A DNA stretch of 64,000 nt from Pararhizobium sp. IMCC21322 (GTDB taxonomy: Bacteria; Pseudomonadota; Alphaproteobacteria; Rhizobiales; GCA-2746425). Under the pieces are notes generated by a model that saw nothing but the letters and a program-made list of their open reading frames with translations, was not told the origin of the DNA and made no database searches. Made by a program: the position numbers and the translations under genes. The stretch spans positions 1,836,412 through 1,900,411 of the forward strand of contig NZ_CP132335.1 in NCBI RefSeq assembly GCF_030758295.1, given 5' to 3'. Positions 44,603-54,508 of the stretch are shown here, in pieces. Within the stretch, counting starts at the first letter, position 1; the number at the start of each line of letters is the position of its first letter.

Positions 44603-46081
44603 TTGGTCGCAATACATTTCCTGAGGCTCCCCGAAAACTCGAAATTGTCCCTACGCAATCAGATTTGCGAAATGTTGAGCGACGCAATCTCCAAAAACAA
44701 CATTGTGCACAACGAGCCTTTGCCATCATGTCGTGCACTTTCAAAACAGCTTGGTGTCTCCAGAAACACTGTCTTTGCCGCTTATGTCCGTCTGATCGAT
44801 TCAGGCCTTATCCTGTCCAGAAACCGCAGCGGTTACTTCGTTAATCCCGAAACCGTAACGCGTGTGCGACAATCGGAAGGCGACAAAACGAAGGTTCACA
44901 CACCTCTCAAGCTCGATCTGAAACTTGATGGCGCAGATATTTTGCCTTCCGAGTTGCGCAAGGTCGAGCATCCGGATGATTGGAATACCTACCCCTATCC
45001 TTTTATATACAATCAGATGGACCCTCGGCTGTTTCCGCTTCAGGAGTGGCGCGAATGCATGCGCCTTGCGCTGAATTCCAAAGGCCTTGCGGATTGGAGC
45101 GGCGATTCTGGCGGAGCAGACAGTGCAAACCTCGTCAAACAGGTTCAGCAAAGGCTGCTGACGTATCGTGGGCTGGACGCCGGAGAAGATGAAATCCTGA
45201 TCACATCGGGCGCGCAAAACGCTATTTTCTGTCTTGCTACACTATTCGGGCGAAAAAACCGTGTGGTTGCCCTGGAAGACCCTTGCTATCCCGAGGCGCG
45301 CAATGCGTTCACCTTGGCCGGTTGCAAAATCGTCAATGTTCCGGTGGATGAATTCGGCATGAGGATTGAAGACATGCCCGATGATTGCGGGCTGGTCTAC
45401 ACAACGCCCAGCCACCAATTCCCGACAACGGTGACCATGTCGGAAGAGCGCCGCCTTCAATTGAGCCAGATGGCGGCTGAGAAAGGATTTGTCATTTGCG
45501 AAGATGACTATGAGGCCGAGATGAACTTCGTCACTGAGCGGGCGCTGCCCATTCGCTCATTGGACCGCTCCGGCAATGTTGTCTACATCGGCAGCCTTTC
45601 AAAATCGCTGGCTCCAGGATTGCGTCTTGGCTACATGGTGGCGCACCCGGATATCGTTAAGGAAGCAAAGGCTGTCCGCCGCGCCATGATGCGGCACCCG
45701 CCGACACTGCTGCAGGAAGCGATGGCTCTGTTTCTGGGGTTGGGCTATCAGGATGTGCATCTGCGCCGTTTGCATCGACGTTATAAAATTCGCTGGGAAG
45801 AGATGCGCCGCGCATTGCAGGCTCATCTGCCGGATTTGCATATTCAGGCATCGCAGGGCGGCACATGTTTCTGGATTGTCGGTCCGCCAACTCTGGATGT
45901 GAATCGTCTTGCTGAGCAACTCGAAAAGAAAGGCGTTCTGATTGACGTCGGCTCGGTGTTTTTTTCAGATCCGGAAAAGGGACGAGGCATGTTCCGGCTG
46001 GGTTTTGCAGCCATTCCCAAAAAAGCCATAGCGCCCGGTGTGCAGATCATATCCGAAGAGATCACTCAAATCCTGTCATAA
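44603..46081 (+). CDS. MocR-family (GntR-aminotransferase) regulator
   Basis: A 492-residue fusion regulator. The GntR-type winged helix (about residues 15-83) contains LPSCRALSKQLGVSRNTVFAAY. A long linker leads to an aminotransferase-like fold (about 130-490) with the PLP-lysine site YIGSLSKSLAPGLRLGY and DDYEAEM. MocR/PdxR-type proteins bind PLP or its adduct with an amino-acid effector. The TTG start at 44603 has a good GAGAGGACGGAG site. It lies next to the class III aminotransferase and the amino-acid ABC transporter it probably controls. Confidence 0.92.
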   Translation: MVAIHFLRLPENSKLSLRNQICEMLSDAISKNNIVHNEPLPSCRALSKQLGVSRNTVFAAYVRLIDSGLILSRNRSGYFVNPETVTRVRQSEGDKTKVHTPLKLDLKLDGADILPSELRKVEHPDDWNTYPYPFIYNQMDPRLFPLQEWRECMRLALNSKGLADWSGDSGGADSANLVKQVQQRLLTYRGLDAGEDEILITSGAQNAIFCLATLFGRKNRVVALEDPCYPEARNAFTLAGCKIVNVPVDEFGMRIEDMPDDCGLVYTTPSHQFPTTVTMSEERRLQLSQMAAEKGFVICEDDYEAEMNFVTERALPIRSLDRSGNVVYIGSLSKSLAPGLRLGYMVAHPDIVKEAKAVRRAMMRHPPTLLQEAMALFLGLGYQDVHLRRLHRRYKIRWEEMRRALQAHLPDLHIQASQGGTCFWIVGPPTLDVNRLAEQLEKKGVLIDVGSVFFSDPEKGRGMFRLGFAAIPKKAIAPGVQIISEEITQILS

Positions 46082-46232
46082 GCTGCGTGGCAACCGGCAC
46101 AGGGTGGATCTGTCTGTCCTTTTTTTTGAGATTAACTGTCCCTGTTTTCTCATTCCATTCAAACCTAGCGTGATGTCACCCAAGACAGGAATTCGCCAAA
46201 CATCTGTGGCGAACGGGTTGGAGAGACGCCAA

Positions 46233-47558
46233 ATGACAATACCGAAATGCCCCGTCGATTGGTCTACGCAGAAGATTATTGACAAGCGGAACCAATATTA
46301 CGCTGCCTCTCAGCGCGCCTTTGTTCCGTATCAGAAGCCGCTGATCCTGAAACATGGCAAAGGCCAATATATTTGGGATGAACTGGGCAATAAACTGACT
46401 GATCTTCTGGGCATGAATCTGTGCATCAGTGTTGGCCATGCCCACCCGATGGTTGTTGATGCTGTTAAGGAACAGGTCGAAGAGCTCACCCATTGCACCA
46501 CAATGTTCTATCATCCGGTGCCAGCGCATCTGGCAGAGGAAATTGCGGCGACCATGCCGGATGGGCATGACTGGGTCGTCCACTTCACAAATTCCGGAGC
46601 AGAAGCGATTGATCTGGCGTTGATGATGGCGAGAGCCAGCACCGGCAATCAGGATTTGATTGCCCTGCGCAATTCCTATCATGGCGCCACCTATGGCGCG
46701 CAGGGCGTGACCGGTGTGCAGAACTTCCGTCACAACATCGCGCAATTGCCCAATGTCAGCTTCGCTGCAGAACCCTGCCAGTATCGCGGCATTTTCGGCA
46801 AAGGCGTCCAACCTTATCTGGATGATCTTGACCGTACGATTTCCTTTGCCACCAGTGGCCAATTGGCCGGCATGGTGATCGAACCGGTGCAGGGCTATGG
46901 CGGCATTATTCCCATGCCACCTGGCTATATGAAGGGCGCTTTTGAACGCATACGTGCAGCCGGTGGAGTGTGTATTGCAGACGAGGTGCAGTCCGGATTT
47001 GGCAAGACAGGCGATGCCATGTGGGGTTTTGAATCCCATGACACAATTCCCGATATCGTTGTTATGGCAAAAGGCATGGGCAACGGCATTCCCATTGGAG
47101 CCGTGGTGGCGAAACGGGAGATTGCCGATGCCATGGGCGGTAAATTCCTGTTTCATACATACGGCGCGAACCCGGTGGCTTGTGCTGCCGCTCGTGCTGT
47201 GCTCAGAATTATCAAACAAGAAAACCTGATTGAGAACGCGAAAACCGTCGGCGCAAAACTTAATGAAGGTCTTCTTCAACTTAAAGAAGAGTTTGAAATC
47301 ATTGGGGATGTGCGCGGACTCGGTTTTATGCAGGCCATCGAGCTGGTCCGGGACAGAACGACCAAAGAACCGGCTGTGGAAGAGACTGCATGGGTCTTTG
47401 AGAAAACGCGTGAACATGGTTTGATCGTATCAAAGTCCGGCAACTTCAAGAATGTTCTGAGGATGGTGCCGCCGCTTTGCCTGTCGATGAGCGACGTAGA
47501 GCCGGTGATTACGGCTCTGAGGCGATGCTTCAGCGAGTTTGAGCGGGACTATTCGTGA
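46233..47558 (+). CDS. PLP-dependent class III aminotransferase
   Basis: A 441-residue omega-type (class III) aminotransferase. Motifs: FTNSGAEAIDLALMMARA, NSYHGATYG, the PLP-ring-contact Asp in CIADEVQSGFGKTG and the PLP-lysine in IVVMAKGMGNGIPIGAVV. It most resembles the alanine-glyoxylate / 2-oxo-acid transaminase (AGXT2-like) group. The start at 46233 (MTIPKCPVDW) has a GGAGAGA site. A polar amino-acid ABC transporter follows, so the amino donor is probably the imported compound. Substrate not known. Confidence 0.92.
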   Translation: MTIPKCPVDWSTQKIIDKRNQYYAASQRAFVPYQKPLILKHGKGQYIWDELGNKLTDLLGMNLCISVGHAHPMVVDAVKEQVEELTHCTTMFYHPVPAHLAEEIAATMPDGHDWVVHFTNSGAEAIDLALMMARASTGNQDLIALRNSYHGATYGAQGVTGVQNFRHNIAQLPNVSFAAEPCQYRGIFGKGVQPYLDDLDRTISFATSGQLAGMVIEPVQGYGGIIPMPPGYMKGAFERIRAAGGVCIADEVQSGFGKTGDAMWGFESHDTIPDIVVMAKGMGNGIPIGAVVAKREIADAMGGKFLFHTYGANPVACAAARAVLRIIKQENLIENAKTVGAKLNEGLLQLKEEFEIIGDVRGLGFMQAIELVRDRTTKEPAVEETAWVFEKTREHGLIVSKSGNFKNVLRMVPPLCLSMSDVEPVITALRRCFSEFERDYS

Positions 47559-47662
47559 ATTGAATTTGGGTCCGGAATGAAGACTGAGAGAATTGACAGA
47601 GGCAACCTGCCAATAACCGACCAAAGGTCGAAAACGAACTGAAACACGAAAGAGGGAATGTT

Positions 47663-48496
47663 ATGATAAGACATCTTAAATCCGTAGTAGCAATGGTCTC
47701 CATTGCCATTACGACAATGCTTTTTGCAGCAAGTGGCGCTCAAGCGCAGTCGACAATGGACGCGGTAAAGGACCGGGGCACATTGCGTGTTGGTGTGATG
47801 CAGGCACCACCCTGGTTCTACAAAGACCCTGCCGGTGATGAATGGACTGGCGTTGGCGCATCCGTTGGCAAGGCCATGGCTGAAACACTCGGCGTTGAGT
47901 TTGAGCCGGTAGAAGTGACTTGGGCCACATCAATTGCCGCTCTTCAGGCTGGCAAGATTGATATTCAGTTTGTGCTTGACGCCACGCCAAAACGGGCTTT
48001 GGCGGTCGATTTCCCATCCCAGCCGCTGCTTTATTACGCGCTGGCAGTGTTGGCAGATGAAGACCTCACAATTTCCGCTTGGGAGGATCTCAACAAGGAC
48101 GGCATGAAGCTTTCTGTGTCCAAGGGCACAACAATGGAAGTCTACATCAAGAAACATCTGCCTAATGCAGAAATCCTGAGCTTTCCTGGCAATGCTGAGG
48201 CACTTGCTGCCTTCCAGTCAGGCCGCGTGAACGCGGTCGTCCTGTTCCATCCACCGCTGATCACCATGCGGAAAAACGTTGGCCGCGGCCAGATTGTCAT
48301 TCCAACCCCGATCCGTGCATCCGCATCTTCCGCTGGCGTACGCAGGGAAGATGACAAGACCTTCCGTGACTGGGTGAACACCACCATCAGCTACATGTAC
48401 AACACTGGTGAAACACAACGCCTGTATGAGGATTTTCTTGTCTCCTTCGACGTTGACCCTTCTACAGTTCCAGCTATTCGCCAGGAAGACTGGTAA
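47663..48496 (+). CDS. Polar amino-acid ABC transporter substrate-binding protein
   Basis: A 277-residue periplasmic solute-binding protein of the amino-acid (family 3, SBP_bac_3) type. The signal peptide ends about residue 28 (SGAQAQ). The mature part has DRGTLRVGVMQAPPWFYKD and the lobe-crossing region FPGNAEALAAFQSGRVNAVV. Length and the RGTLRVGV start are typical. It leads the SBP-permease-permease-ATPase cluster, with a stable hairpin after it. Ligand unknown. Confidence 0.93.
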   Translation: MIRHLKSVVAMVSIAITTMLFAASGAQAQSTMDAVKDRGTLRVGVMQAPPWFYKDPAGDEWTGVGASVGKAMAETLGVEFEPVEVTWATSIAALQAGKIDIQFVLDATPKRALAVDFPSQPLLYYALAVLADEDLTISAWEDLNKDGMKLSVSKGTTMEVYIKKHLPNAEILSFPGNAEALAAFQSGRVNAVVLFHPPLITMRKNVGRGQIVIPTPIRASASSAGVRREDDKTFRDWVNTTISYMYNTGETQRLYEDFLVSFDVDPSTVPAIRQEDW

Positions 48497-48518
48497 TCCG
48501 TTGATATAAAACCTTGAT

Positions 48519-48545
48519 CCGGGCGGGATATTGAGCCCCGCCCGG
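48519..48545. promoter_or_regulatory. mRNA-stabilising hairpin after the binding-protein gene
   Basis: CCGGGCGGG and CCCGCCCGG arms with a 9-base loop between the SBP and the first permease, no T run. Such structures often keep the 5' SBP segment more abundant than the permease segment of the same mRNA; that role is inferred. Confidence 0.55.
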
Positions 48546-48575
48546 GCCTCTCATCTGATGCTGGGATAATCCGAA

Positions 48576-49256
48576 ATGGGATATGAGTGGGACTTCGCGA
48601 TTGTTTTTCGCGACTTTGATCTGCTGCTGCTTGGTCTGGTCAACACCTTGAAAGTCACAGGTTTTGCGCTGCTCTTCGGGGTGCCGCTCGGGCTGGTTCT
48701 GGCTCTTGCCCGGCTTTATGGCGTTGCGATCATTCGAGTTCCGGTTGGCTTTGTGATTGAGTTTTTGCGTTCCACACCGCCCATTGCTCAGCTGTTCTGG
48801 TTCTTTTTTGCCATGCCGCTGCTTTTGGACATAGAGATTGATCCATTCGAAGCGGCAGTCATTACATTTTCACTTCAGTCGTCGGCGTTCTTTGCGGAAG
48901 TCTTTCGCGGAGGAATTGCCTCGATTGACAGCGGCCAATGGGAAGCCTCCAAGGCACTTGGCATGGAACGCAATGCACAATTGCGCCGCATCATTCTGCC
49001 TCAGGCCATCAAACGCATGGTGCCGGCTTTCATGGAACGCGCCATCGAGGTCATGAAAACCACAACTCTTGTCGGCACAATTTCCTATGCAGACCTTCTG
49101 TATGAGGCCAACTCAATTGCCGAGGAGACCTATCGGTACCTCGAAGTTTTCACCGTTGCGGCAGGCATGTATTTCGTCGTGATTTTCATCTGCTCCATGG
49201 GCGTACGTCACCTTGAGCATTACCTTGGCCGCACCGGCGAAATTACAACAGGATAG
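48576..49256 (+). CDS. Amino-acid ABC transporter permease (first)
   Basis: A 226-residue inner-membrane permease of the His/Glu/Gln/Arg/opine family. About five membrane helices; the EAA ATPase-contact loop is SGQWEASKALGMERNAQLRR followed by IILPQAIKRMVPAF. It is 79 nt after the SBP gene and 9 nt before the second permease. The two permeases together form the channel. Confidence 0.93.
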   Translation: MGYEWDFAIVFRDFDLLLLGLVNTLKVTGFALLFGVPLGLVLALARLYGVAIIRVPVGFVIEFLRSTPPIAQLFWFFFAMPLLLDIEIDPFEAAVITFSLQSSAFFAEVFRGGIASIDSGQWEASKALGMERNAQLRRIILPQAIKRMVPAFMERAIEVMKTTTLVGTISYADLLYEANSIAEETYRYLEVFTVAAGMYFVVIFICSMGVRHLEHYLGRTGEITTG

Positions 49257-49265
49257 GAGGGGCTG

Positions 49266-49931
49266 ATGGAATATAGTTGGGATTTTGGCGCAGTCTGGAC
49301 CTACCGGGCCCTGTTGTGGACTGGCTTGCAGAACACAATCATTCTGGCTGTGCTGTGTCTCGTGTTAGGGTTGTTTTTTGGCCTGTTCGTAGGCGCGGCA
49401 CGTTACTCAACCAGACCCATCCTGAACTATCCGGCCACCGCTTTTGTCGAACTGTTCCGTAACACGCCCGTGCTCATTCAGATCATGTGGTTCTTCTTTG
49501 CTTTTCCCATCATTTCACCTTTTCAGGTCGATGCGTTTACGGCCGCCACGCTTGGCCTTGTTCTGAACACCACAGCTTTTTCATCGGAGATTTTTCGCGC
49601 CGGCATTCAGTCCATTGCGAAAGGGCAGTGGGAGGCCGCCAAGGCCCTAGGCATGACTTACATGCAGCAGATGAAACGTATCATTCTGCCACAGGCCATT
49701 CGGCGGATGGTGCCGGCTTTCATGAACCGCGCCGTCGAACTGGTGAAAATGACCTCTCTGGCGTCCGTGATCGCCTATGGCGAACTCATGCATCAGGCCA
49801 AATCAATCGCAGCGATCTCATTCAATCCCATCGAGATGTATACCGCCGTCGCGATTTTCTATTTCCTTCTCATTTTTCCATTCGCGATTTTAGTGCGCCG
49901 ATTGGAAATCAAATTCCAGCCGGGGAACTGA
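49266..49931 (+). CDS. Amino-acid ABC transporter permease (second)
   Basis: A 221-residue permease paralogous to the preceding one. The EAA loop reads [20 protein letters not shown] followed by [14 protein letters not shown]. It has about five helices. The stop is 4 nt before the TTG of the ATPase gene. Forms a heterodimer with the first permease. Confidence 0.93.
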   Translation: MEYSWDFGAVWTYRALLWTGLQNTIILAVLCLVLGLFFGLFVGAARYSTRPILNYPATAFVELFRNTPVLIQIMWFFFAFPIISPFQVDAFTAATLGLVLNTTAFSSEIFRAGIQSIAKGQWEAAKALGMTYMQQMKRIILPQAIRRMVPAFMNRAVELVKMTSLASVIAYGELMHQAKSIAAISFNPIEMYTAVAIFYFLLIFPFAILVRRLEIKFQPGN

Positions 49932-49935
49932 TGAC

Positions 49936-50721
49936 TTGACCAACGTTCTTGAAATCAAAAAACTGTCCAAGTCTTTTGGCGATCTGAAGGTGCTGGATGA
50001 TATTGATCTGACAGTATCAAAAGGCAGCACTGTGGTCATCATTGGTGCGTCCGGATCTGGCAAATCCACTTTGCTGCGCTGTGTCAATTTCATGGAAATT
50101 CCAAGTGCGGGCCAAATTGTGCTGCAGGGTGATCTGGTCGGCAGCGGAACCGGCGAAACCATGAGCTACAGCGATTCCGAACTGGCCAAAATGCGTGCGC
50201 GCGTTGGTATGGTGTTTCAGCATTTCAATCTGTTTCCTCATATGAATGTGAAGCAGAATGTCATGGAAGGGCCACGCACGGTGCTGAAATGTAATGCAGC
50301 GGAATGCGAGCGCCGCGCTGACAGATATCTGGAGAAAGTCGGTCTTGGCTGGAAGGCGGATGCTTATCCTTCTCATCTCTCCGGTGGCCAGCAGCAGCGT
50401 GTAGCCATCGCACGCGCACTGGCCATGGAACCGGAAGTCATGCTGTTCGATGAGGCGACCTCGGCGCTCGACCCGGAACTGGTGGGTGAGGTTTTGCAAA
50501 CCATGAAAGAATTGGCGGATGATGGTATGACCATGCTGATTGTCACCCATGAGCTTGGGTTCGCCTACACGGTGGCCGACCGGGTTCTGTTTCTGTCCGA
50601 AGGAAAAATCCTGGAGCAGGGTGATCCCGAGGCCGTGCTGATCAACCCCAAAGAAGAAGCAACCAAGAATTTCCTGCGAGGTCACGGCTCGTTCCGACTA
50701 CCTGAACCCAACCTTGATTGA
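49936..50721 (+). CDS. Amino-acid ABC transporter ATP-binding protein
   Basis: A 261-residue ATPase (GlnQ/HisP-like). Walker [10 protein letters not shown] (about residues 36-44), Q-loop [10 protein letters not shown], signature [15 protein letters not shown], Walker [14 protein letters not shown] and switch His in VTHELGF. The start is TTG at 49936, the first good start after the permease stop; an ATG five bases upstream would stop at once. It powers the two permeases. Confidence 0.95.
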   Translation: MTNVLEIKKLSKSFGDLKVLDDIDLTVSKGSTVVIIGASGSGKSTLLRCVNFMEIPSAGQIVLQGDLVGSGTGETMSYSDSELAKMRARVGMVFQHFNLFPHMNVKQNVMEGPRTVLKCNAAECERRADRYLEKVGLGWKADAYPSHLSGGQQQRVAIARALAMEPEVMLFDEATSALDPELVGEVLQTMKELADDGMTMLIVTHELGFAYTVADRVLFLSEGKILEQGDPEAVLINPKEEATKNFLRGHGSFRLPEPNLD

Positions 50722-50729
50722 ACAATAGC

Positions 50730-51968
50730 ATGAAGCCCGTAATCGTCATTGGTGGAGGCATCGTTGGCATATCAACGGCCATCTGGCTGCAACGCACCGG
50801 CAAAAGCGTTACGCTGATTGACCGTGGTAACGCCGAAGCCCAGGCCAGCTATGGCAATGCTGGCGTGCTTGCTTCTTCGTCCGTCATTCCGGTCACAACA
50901 CCCGGCATTGCGCGCAAAATTCCGAAAATGCTTCTCGACCCGAAAGAGCCGCTTTTCGTTAAATTGTCCTATCTGCCAAGGCTGGCTCCCTGGGCGCTTC
51001 GCTATTTGTCGCACAGCAAGGCCAGCGAAGTGCGCCGCATTGCAACAGCCCTCCGACACATCATTGGCGACAGTCTTGAGGACCATTTGGCGCTGGCTGG
51101 CGGCACTATTGCCGAGACGCGTATTATCCCGACTGATTTTACCTTCATGTATGAAAATCAGAAGGCCTTTGAGAAGGACGGGTTCGGCTGGTCTGTCAAA
51201 AAGGAACTCGGCTTTGAATGGGACAGTCTGAATGAAGCCGAACGCCAGGCCTATGATCCTGTTTTTGCGGCGGACCTCACCTTTGCTGCCCGCCTTGGCA
51301 ATCATGGCCGTATCAATGACCCGAGCGCCTATGTGGCTGATCTGACATCCCATTTCTCGGCGCAGGGCGGCACAGTGCTGAAGGGCGAAGTCGAGGATTT
51401 TATCCTGGAAAACGGTCAGGTCACCGGCGTGCGGGTTGGTGGAGCCCCGTTAGAAGCATCAGCGGTTGCAGTTACAGCCGGTGCCTGGTCGACCCGATTG
51501 ACCAGCAAGCTTGGCATCAAAATTCCTATGGAAGCGGAAAGCGGATACCATCTGGAGTTTTGGGAGCCGAACAAAATGCCGCGCGCGCCAACGCTCATCC
51601 CAAGTGGCAAATTCATTGCAACGCCAATGGAGGGACGACTACGCGTTGCCGGAATGGTGGAGTTTGGCGGTCTTGAAAATCAGGCATCCAAAGCGCCGCT
51701 TGATCTGCTGCGCGAGAATGCAATACGCGCCATTCCAGGACTGACCTGGAAGGAAGAAACGCAATGGATGGGCCACAGACCCGCACCGACGGATTCGGTG
51801 CCGATTATCGATCAGGTTCCCGGCGCGCCGGGCGTTTTTCTGGGGTTCGGACATCAGCATGTCGGTCTGACCGGTGGCGCAAGAACCGGACAGCTTCTGT
51901 CTCAATTGATGTCAAATCAAAAACCCAATATCGACATGGCTCCCTACGCCTGTGACCGGTTCGCTTAA
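50730..51968 (+). CDS. DadA-like FAD-dependent amino-acid oxidoreductase
   Basis: A 412-residue D-amino-acid dehydrogenase-like (DAO family) flavoenzyme. It begins with the FAD dinucleotide-binding motif VIVIGGGIVGISTAIWLQRTG, shown here as IGGGIVGISTA. The conserved GNAGVLASSSVIPVTTPG, typical of DadA-type enzymes, follows, and the C-terminal HQHVGLTGGARTG completes the FAD site. It starts 8 nt after the ATPase stop at an ATG. It probably oxidises the imported amino or imino compound in the cytoplasm or at the membrane. Substrate unknown. Confidence 0.92.
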   Translation: MKPVIVIGGGIVGISTAIWLQRTGKSVTLIDRGNAEAQASYGNAGVLASSSVIPVTTPGIARKIPKMLLDPKEPLFVKLSYLPRLAPWALRYLSHSKASEVRRIATALRHIIGDSLEDHLALAGGTIAETRIIPTDFTFMYENQKAFEKDGFGWSVKKELGFEWDSLNEAERQAYDPVFAADLTFAARLGNHGRINDPSAYVADLTSHFSAQGGTVLKGEVEDFILENGQVTGVRVGGAPLEASAVAVTAGAWSTRLTSKLGIKIPMEAESGYHLEFWEPNKMPRAPTLIPSGKFIATPMEGRLRVAGMVEFGGLENQASKAPLDLLRENAIRAIPGLTWKEETQWMGHRPAPTDSVPIIDQVPGAPGVFLGFGHQHVGLTGGARTGQLLSQLMSNQKPNIDMAPYACDRFA

Positions 51969-52003
51969 GGTTCCGAATTGCGATTGTCTCCGGCATAGCC
52001 GTG

Positions 52004-52026
52004 CGTCAGAAGAGACGCGTCTGACG
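52004..52026. terminator. Possible terminator after the DadA-like gene
   Basis: CGTCAGA and TCTGACG arms with a 9-base loop, 35 bases past the stop codon; no clear T run, so the call is tentative. Confidence 0.35.
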
Positions 52027-52172
52027 ATCCACACATTTTCCAGGGCCTGAACCCAATTGGATAACGCAGTCTTAGGGTGTTCGCGTCGCATTGCTGTTCC
52101 CGGTTAGCATGTGATTCACTTCATTTTGGTAGCCTGCGGTCCGAGAATTCTGATGACCCAGGACAATCCAGT

Positions 52173-54260
52173 ATGCTGAGTTTATTGAGTTACATTGTTT
52201 ATGAGCACAATCTGGTATTTTTGATACTGGCTGTGATGACCCTTGGTTTGGGGTCTGTCGTGACGATGAAATTATTTGCGCGGATGCGGCGTACCGAAAA
52301 GGATGTCAGGCAATTATGGCTGATCCTGGCAGGTCTTATTGGTGGCGGCACAATCTGGAGCACTCATTTCGTTGCCATGCTGGCTTATGAGAGCAATCTC
52401 ATTTTAGGGTATGATCCGGTTCTTTCCATAATATCACTGCTTCTCGTCGTCGCCACGACAACACTCGGCTTTTATGTCGCCTCTCTAACTCAGCGGACAT
52501 ACCTTATTGAAATCGGCGGTTTGATTCTGGGGCTCGGTGTCGGCCTTATGCATTACTCCGGAATGGCAGCGATCCACTTGTCCGGTGTTTATCACTGGGA
52601 CACGACAGTCGTTGTGTTCTCTATCCTGTTCGGCGGCGGGTTTGGTGTTGTCGCACTCAATCGAATTTCGCGTCCGGTGACCCGTTTTTGTCAGCAGGGC
52701 GGCACAGTGGCGTTTTGCCTCGCAGTGGCCCTGATGCATTTTACCGGAATGTCCGGGTTCACGCTCACACCTTTAAACATTGATCTGGAAGTCACCGAGC
52801 TGATTTCGGAAGAGATTCTGGGCACTGGTATTGTGATTGTGATGGCCTTGTTGTTTTTGACGACATTCATCACCAGCACGATCGATCTTAAAAACGCCGA
52901 AGCGACATCGGAACATTATAAGCATTTGGCTTTGCACGATCCGCTGACAGGCGTTGCCAACCGTCTTGGTTGTGAGCAGTATTTGACCAAGGTGCTCTCC
53001 AGAACGGGTGATTCAACAACCAATGTCGCGGTTCTTTCCGTAGATCTCGACCGCTTCAAGAACGTGAATGATGTTCACGGCCATGCTGCGGGCGATCATC
53101 TGCTGCGCACAATATGCCAGCGTGTCACCGACATATTGGGAGATGGCGAGGTGTTTGGCAGATTTGGAGGCGACGAATTCATTGCCGTGAAAAGTAAAGT
53201 CTTTACGGAACGTGATGCGTTGGAGTTTGGCCACAGGATACTGGATTCAATTCGCAAACCGGTTGTCTGGCAGGAGGCGATCTTTGAAATGACCGCCAGT
53301 ATCGGATTCTCGTTGTTTCCGCGCGATGGCATTAAGCCCGTTGAACTGATGGAGAAAGCTGACCTGGCCATGTACAGGGCAAAGACGCGGGGCAGAAACT
53401 GTGCCGTTGGCTATGACGAGAAAATGGATACAGCTGTTAAAGAGCGGACTGCCTTGGCGATGGATCTTTCCAGTGCCATCGAAAACGACCAGTTGGAAGT
53501 CTATTATCAGCTTCAGAATAATGCGAGCACGCGCAATATCAGCGGCGTTGAAGCTCTGCTGCGCTGGCATCATCCACAACGAGGCATGGTGCCACCGGAC
53601 ATATTCATTCCGATAGCAGAAGAAACAGGTTTGATCACGGCTCTGGGCAACTGGGTTCTGCATCGGGCTTGTAAAGAGGCGTGTGAATGGTCGCTTCCTG
53701 TCAATGTTGCTGTGAACGTGGCACCGAAACAGATTTGTGATCCCGAATTCCCCGCAACAGTTCATGAAACGCTGCTAAAGACCGGCTTGTCGCCCGCACG
53801 GCTGGAACTGGAAATCACCGAGAGCGGAATTATCTCAGATACCGCACAAACGCTTCATATTATTCGCCAGTTGAAGAACCTCGGTGTGAAGATTGCCATG
53901 GATGACTATGGAACCGGCTATTCATCGCTGTCGACACTGCAAAACTTCCCTTTTGATAAAATCAAGATTGATCGGGAATTTGTGAAAGAAATTCACACCA
54001 ACAAGCACTCCTCGGCAATCATTAGATCGACGGTTATTCTGGGAAACAGCCTGGATATCCCTGTCCTTGCTGAAGGCGTGGAGACAGAAGCTCACCTTAA
54101 ATTCCTGCACGAACAGGGTTGTCAGCAGGTCCAGGGCTTTTTGTTCGGAAAGCCGATGCCGCATACAGACCTTCAAGCCATACTGGATTTGCAGAATGGA
54201 CTGGAAAACGTGAGCGAGTTTCCAAAAGTCGAAGAAAAACGTGCGCTCAGAGCATCCTAG
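52173..54260 (+). CDS. MHYT-GGDEF-EAL cyclic di-GMP protein
   Basis: A 695-residue inner-membrane protein. The N-terminal MHYT sensor (about residues 1-235, seven helices) has three MHYT-like motifs: STHFVAML, LMHYSGMAA and LMHFTGMSG, proposed to sense oxygen, CO or NO via a metal. The GGDEF domain retains GGDEF with DLDRFKNVNDVHGH (active-type synthase). The EAL domain retains EALLRWHHP, the DDYGTG loop and LAEGVE, so phosphodiesterase activity is possible too. The ATG at 52173 is the first before the sensor. Both catalytic signatures appear intact, so net activity is not predictable. Confidence 0.94.
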   Translation: MLSLLSYIVYEHNLVFLILAVMTLGLGSVVTMKLFARMRRTEKDVRQLWLILAGLIGGGTIWSTHFVAMLAYESNLILGYDPVLSIISLLLVVATTTLGFYVASLTQRTYLIEIGGLILGLGVGLMHYSGMAAIHLSGVYHWDTTVVVFSILFGGGFGVVALNRISRPVTRFCQQGGTVAFCLAVALMHFTGMSGFTLTPLNIDLEVTELISEEILGTGIVIVMALLFLTTFITSTIDLKNAEATSEHYKHLALHDPLTGVANRLGCEQYLTKVLSRTGDSTTNVAVLSVDLDRFKNVNDVHGHAAGDHLLRTICQRVTDILGDGEVFGRFGGDEFIAVKSKVFTERDALEFGHRILDSIRKPVVWQEAIFEMTASIGFSLFPRDGIKPVELMEKADLAMYRAKTRGRNCAVGYDEKMDTAVKERTALAMDLSSAIENDQLEVYYQLQNNASTRNISGVEALLRWHHPQRGMVPPDIFIPIAEETGLITALGNWVLHRACKEACEWSLPVNVAVNVAPKQICDPEFPATVHETLLKTGLSPARLELEITESGIISDTAQTLHIIRQLKNLGVKIAMDDYGTGYSSLSTLQNFPFDKIKIDREFVKEIHTNKHSSAIIRSTVILGNSLDIPVLAEGVETEAHLKFLHEQGCQQVQGFLFGKPMPHTDLQAILDLQNGLENVSEFPKVEEKRALRAS

Positions 54261-54466
54261 CCAGCCCCCAGCCGCGGATATGTGAGACATATGACCTTGT
54301 AGCAGAGCGTTCCGATTTAACTTTTATTCCAGGATGCTGACCCGCGCTTGATCGTATCGTACTGATTTAAAAGCATAACCCTCTTAGAATGCACCCCAAC
54401 AGCATTAACGATGTCTGTACAAAATCCACAAAAATTGTTCTCAAATGTGTAAACGGATTTGAAGGG

Positions 54467-54480
54467 ATATGCATGCATAT
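54467..54480. promoter_or_regulatory. Palindromic site upstream of the RraA-like operon
   Basis: ATATGCATGCATAT, a perfect 14-bp palindrome, 28 bases before the first gene of the ATP-grasp operon. A ten-base match (ATATGCATGC) lies at 61217-61226 beside the LysR gene. A regulator site is plausible; the binding protein is unknown. Confidence 0.35.
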
Positions 54481-54508
54481 TAGCATCCTAATAAGGGAAC
54501 CTTGAGAA

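Noticed and set aside
46176-47417. A 413-codon open frame on the minus strand opposite the aminotransferase gene
   Set aside because: It lies fully antisense to a gene with clear class III aminotransferase motifs; its own sequence shows no domain and is rich in His/Asn/Arg, as antisense frames of coding DNA are.
46233-47558. Aspartate-glyoxylate aminotransferase of the beta-hydroxyaspartate cycle, given the glycolate oxidase in the window
   Set aside because: That enzyme belongs to a different aminotransferase class, and none of the other three cycle genes are here.
50017-50685. A 222-codon minus-strand frame opposite the ABC ATPase gene
   Set aside because: Antisense shadow of a gene with all ABC motifs in place.
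44603-51968. Ectoine or taurine degradation locus
   Set aside because: A MocR regulator, aminotransferase and ABC transporter are shared, but no ectoine hydrolase/deacetylase or taurine-specific genes are present.
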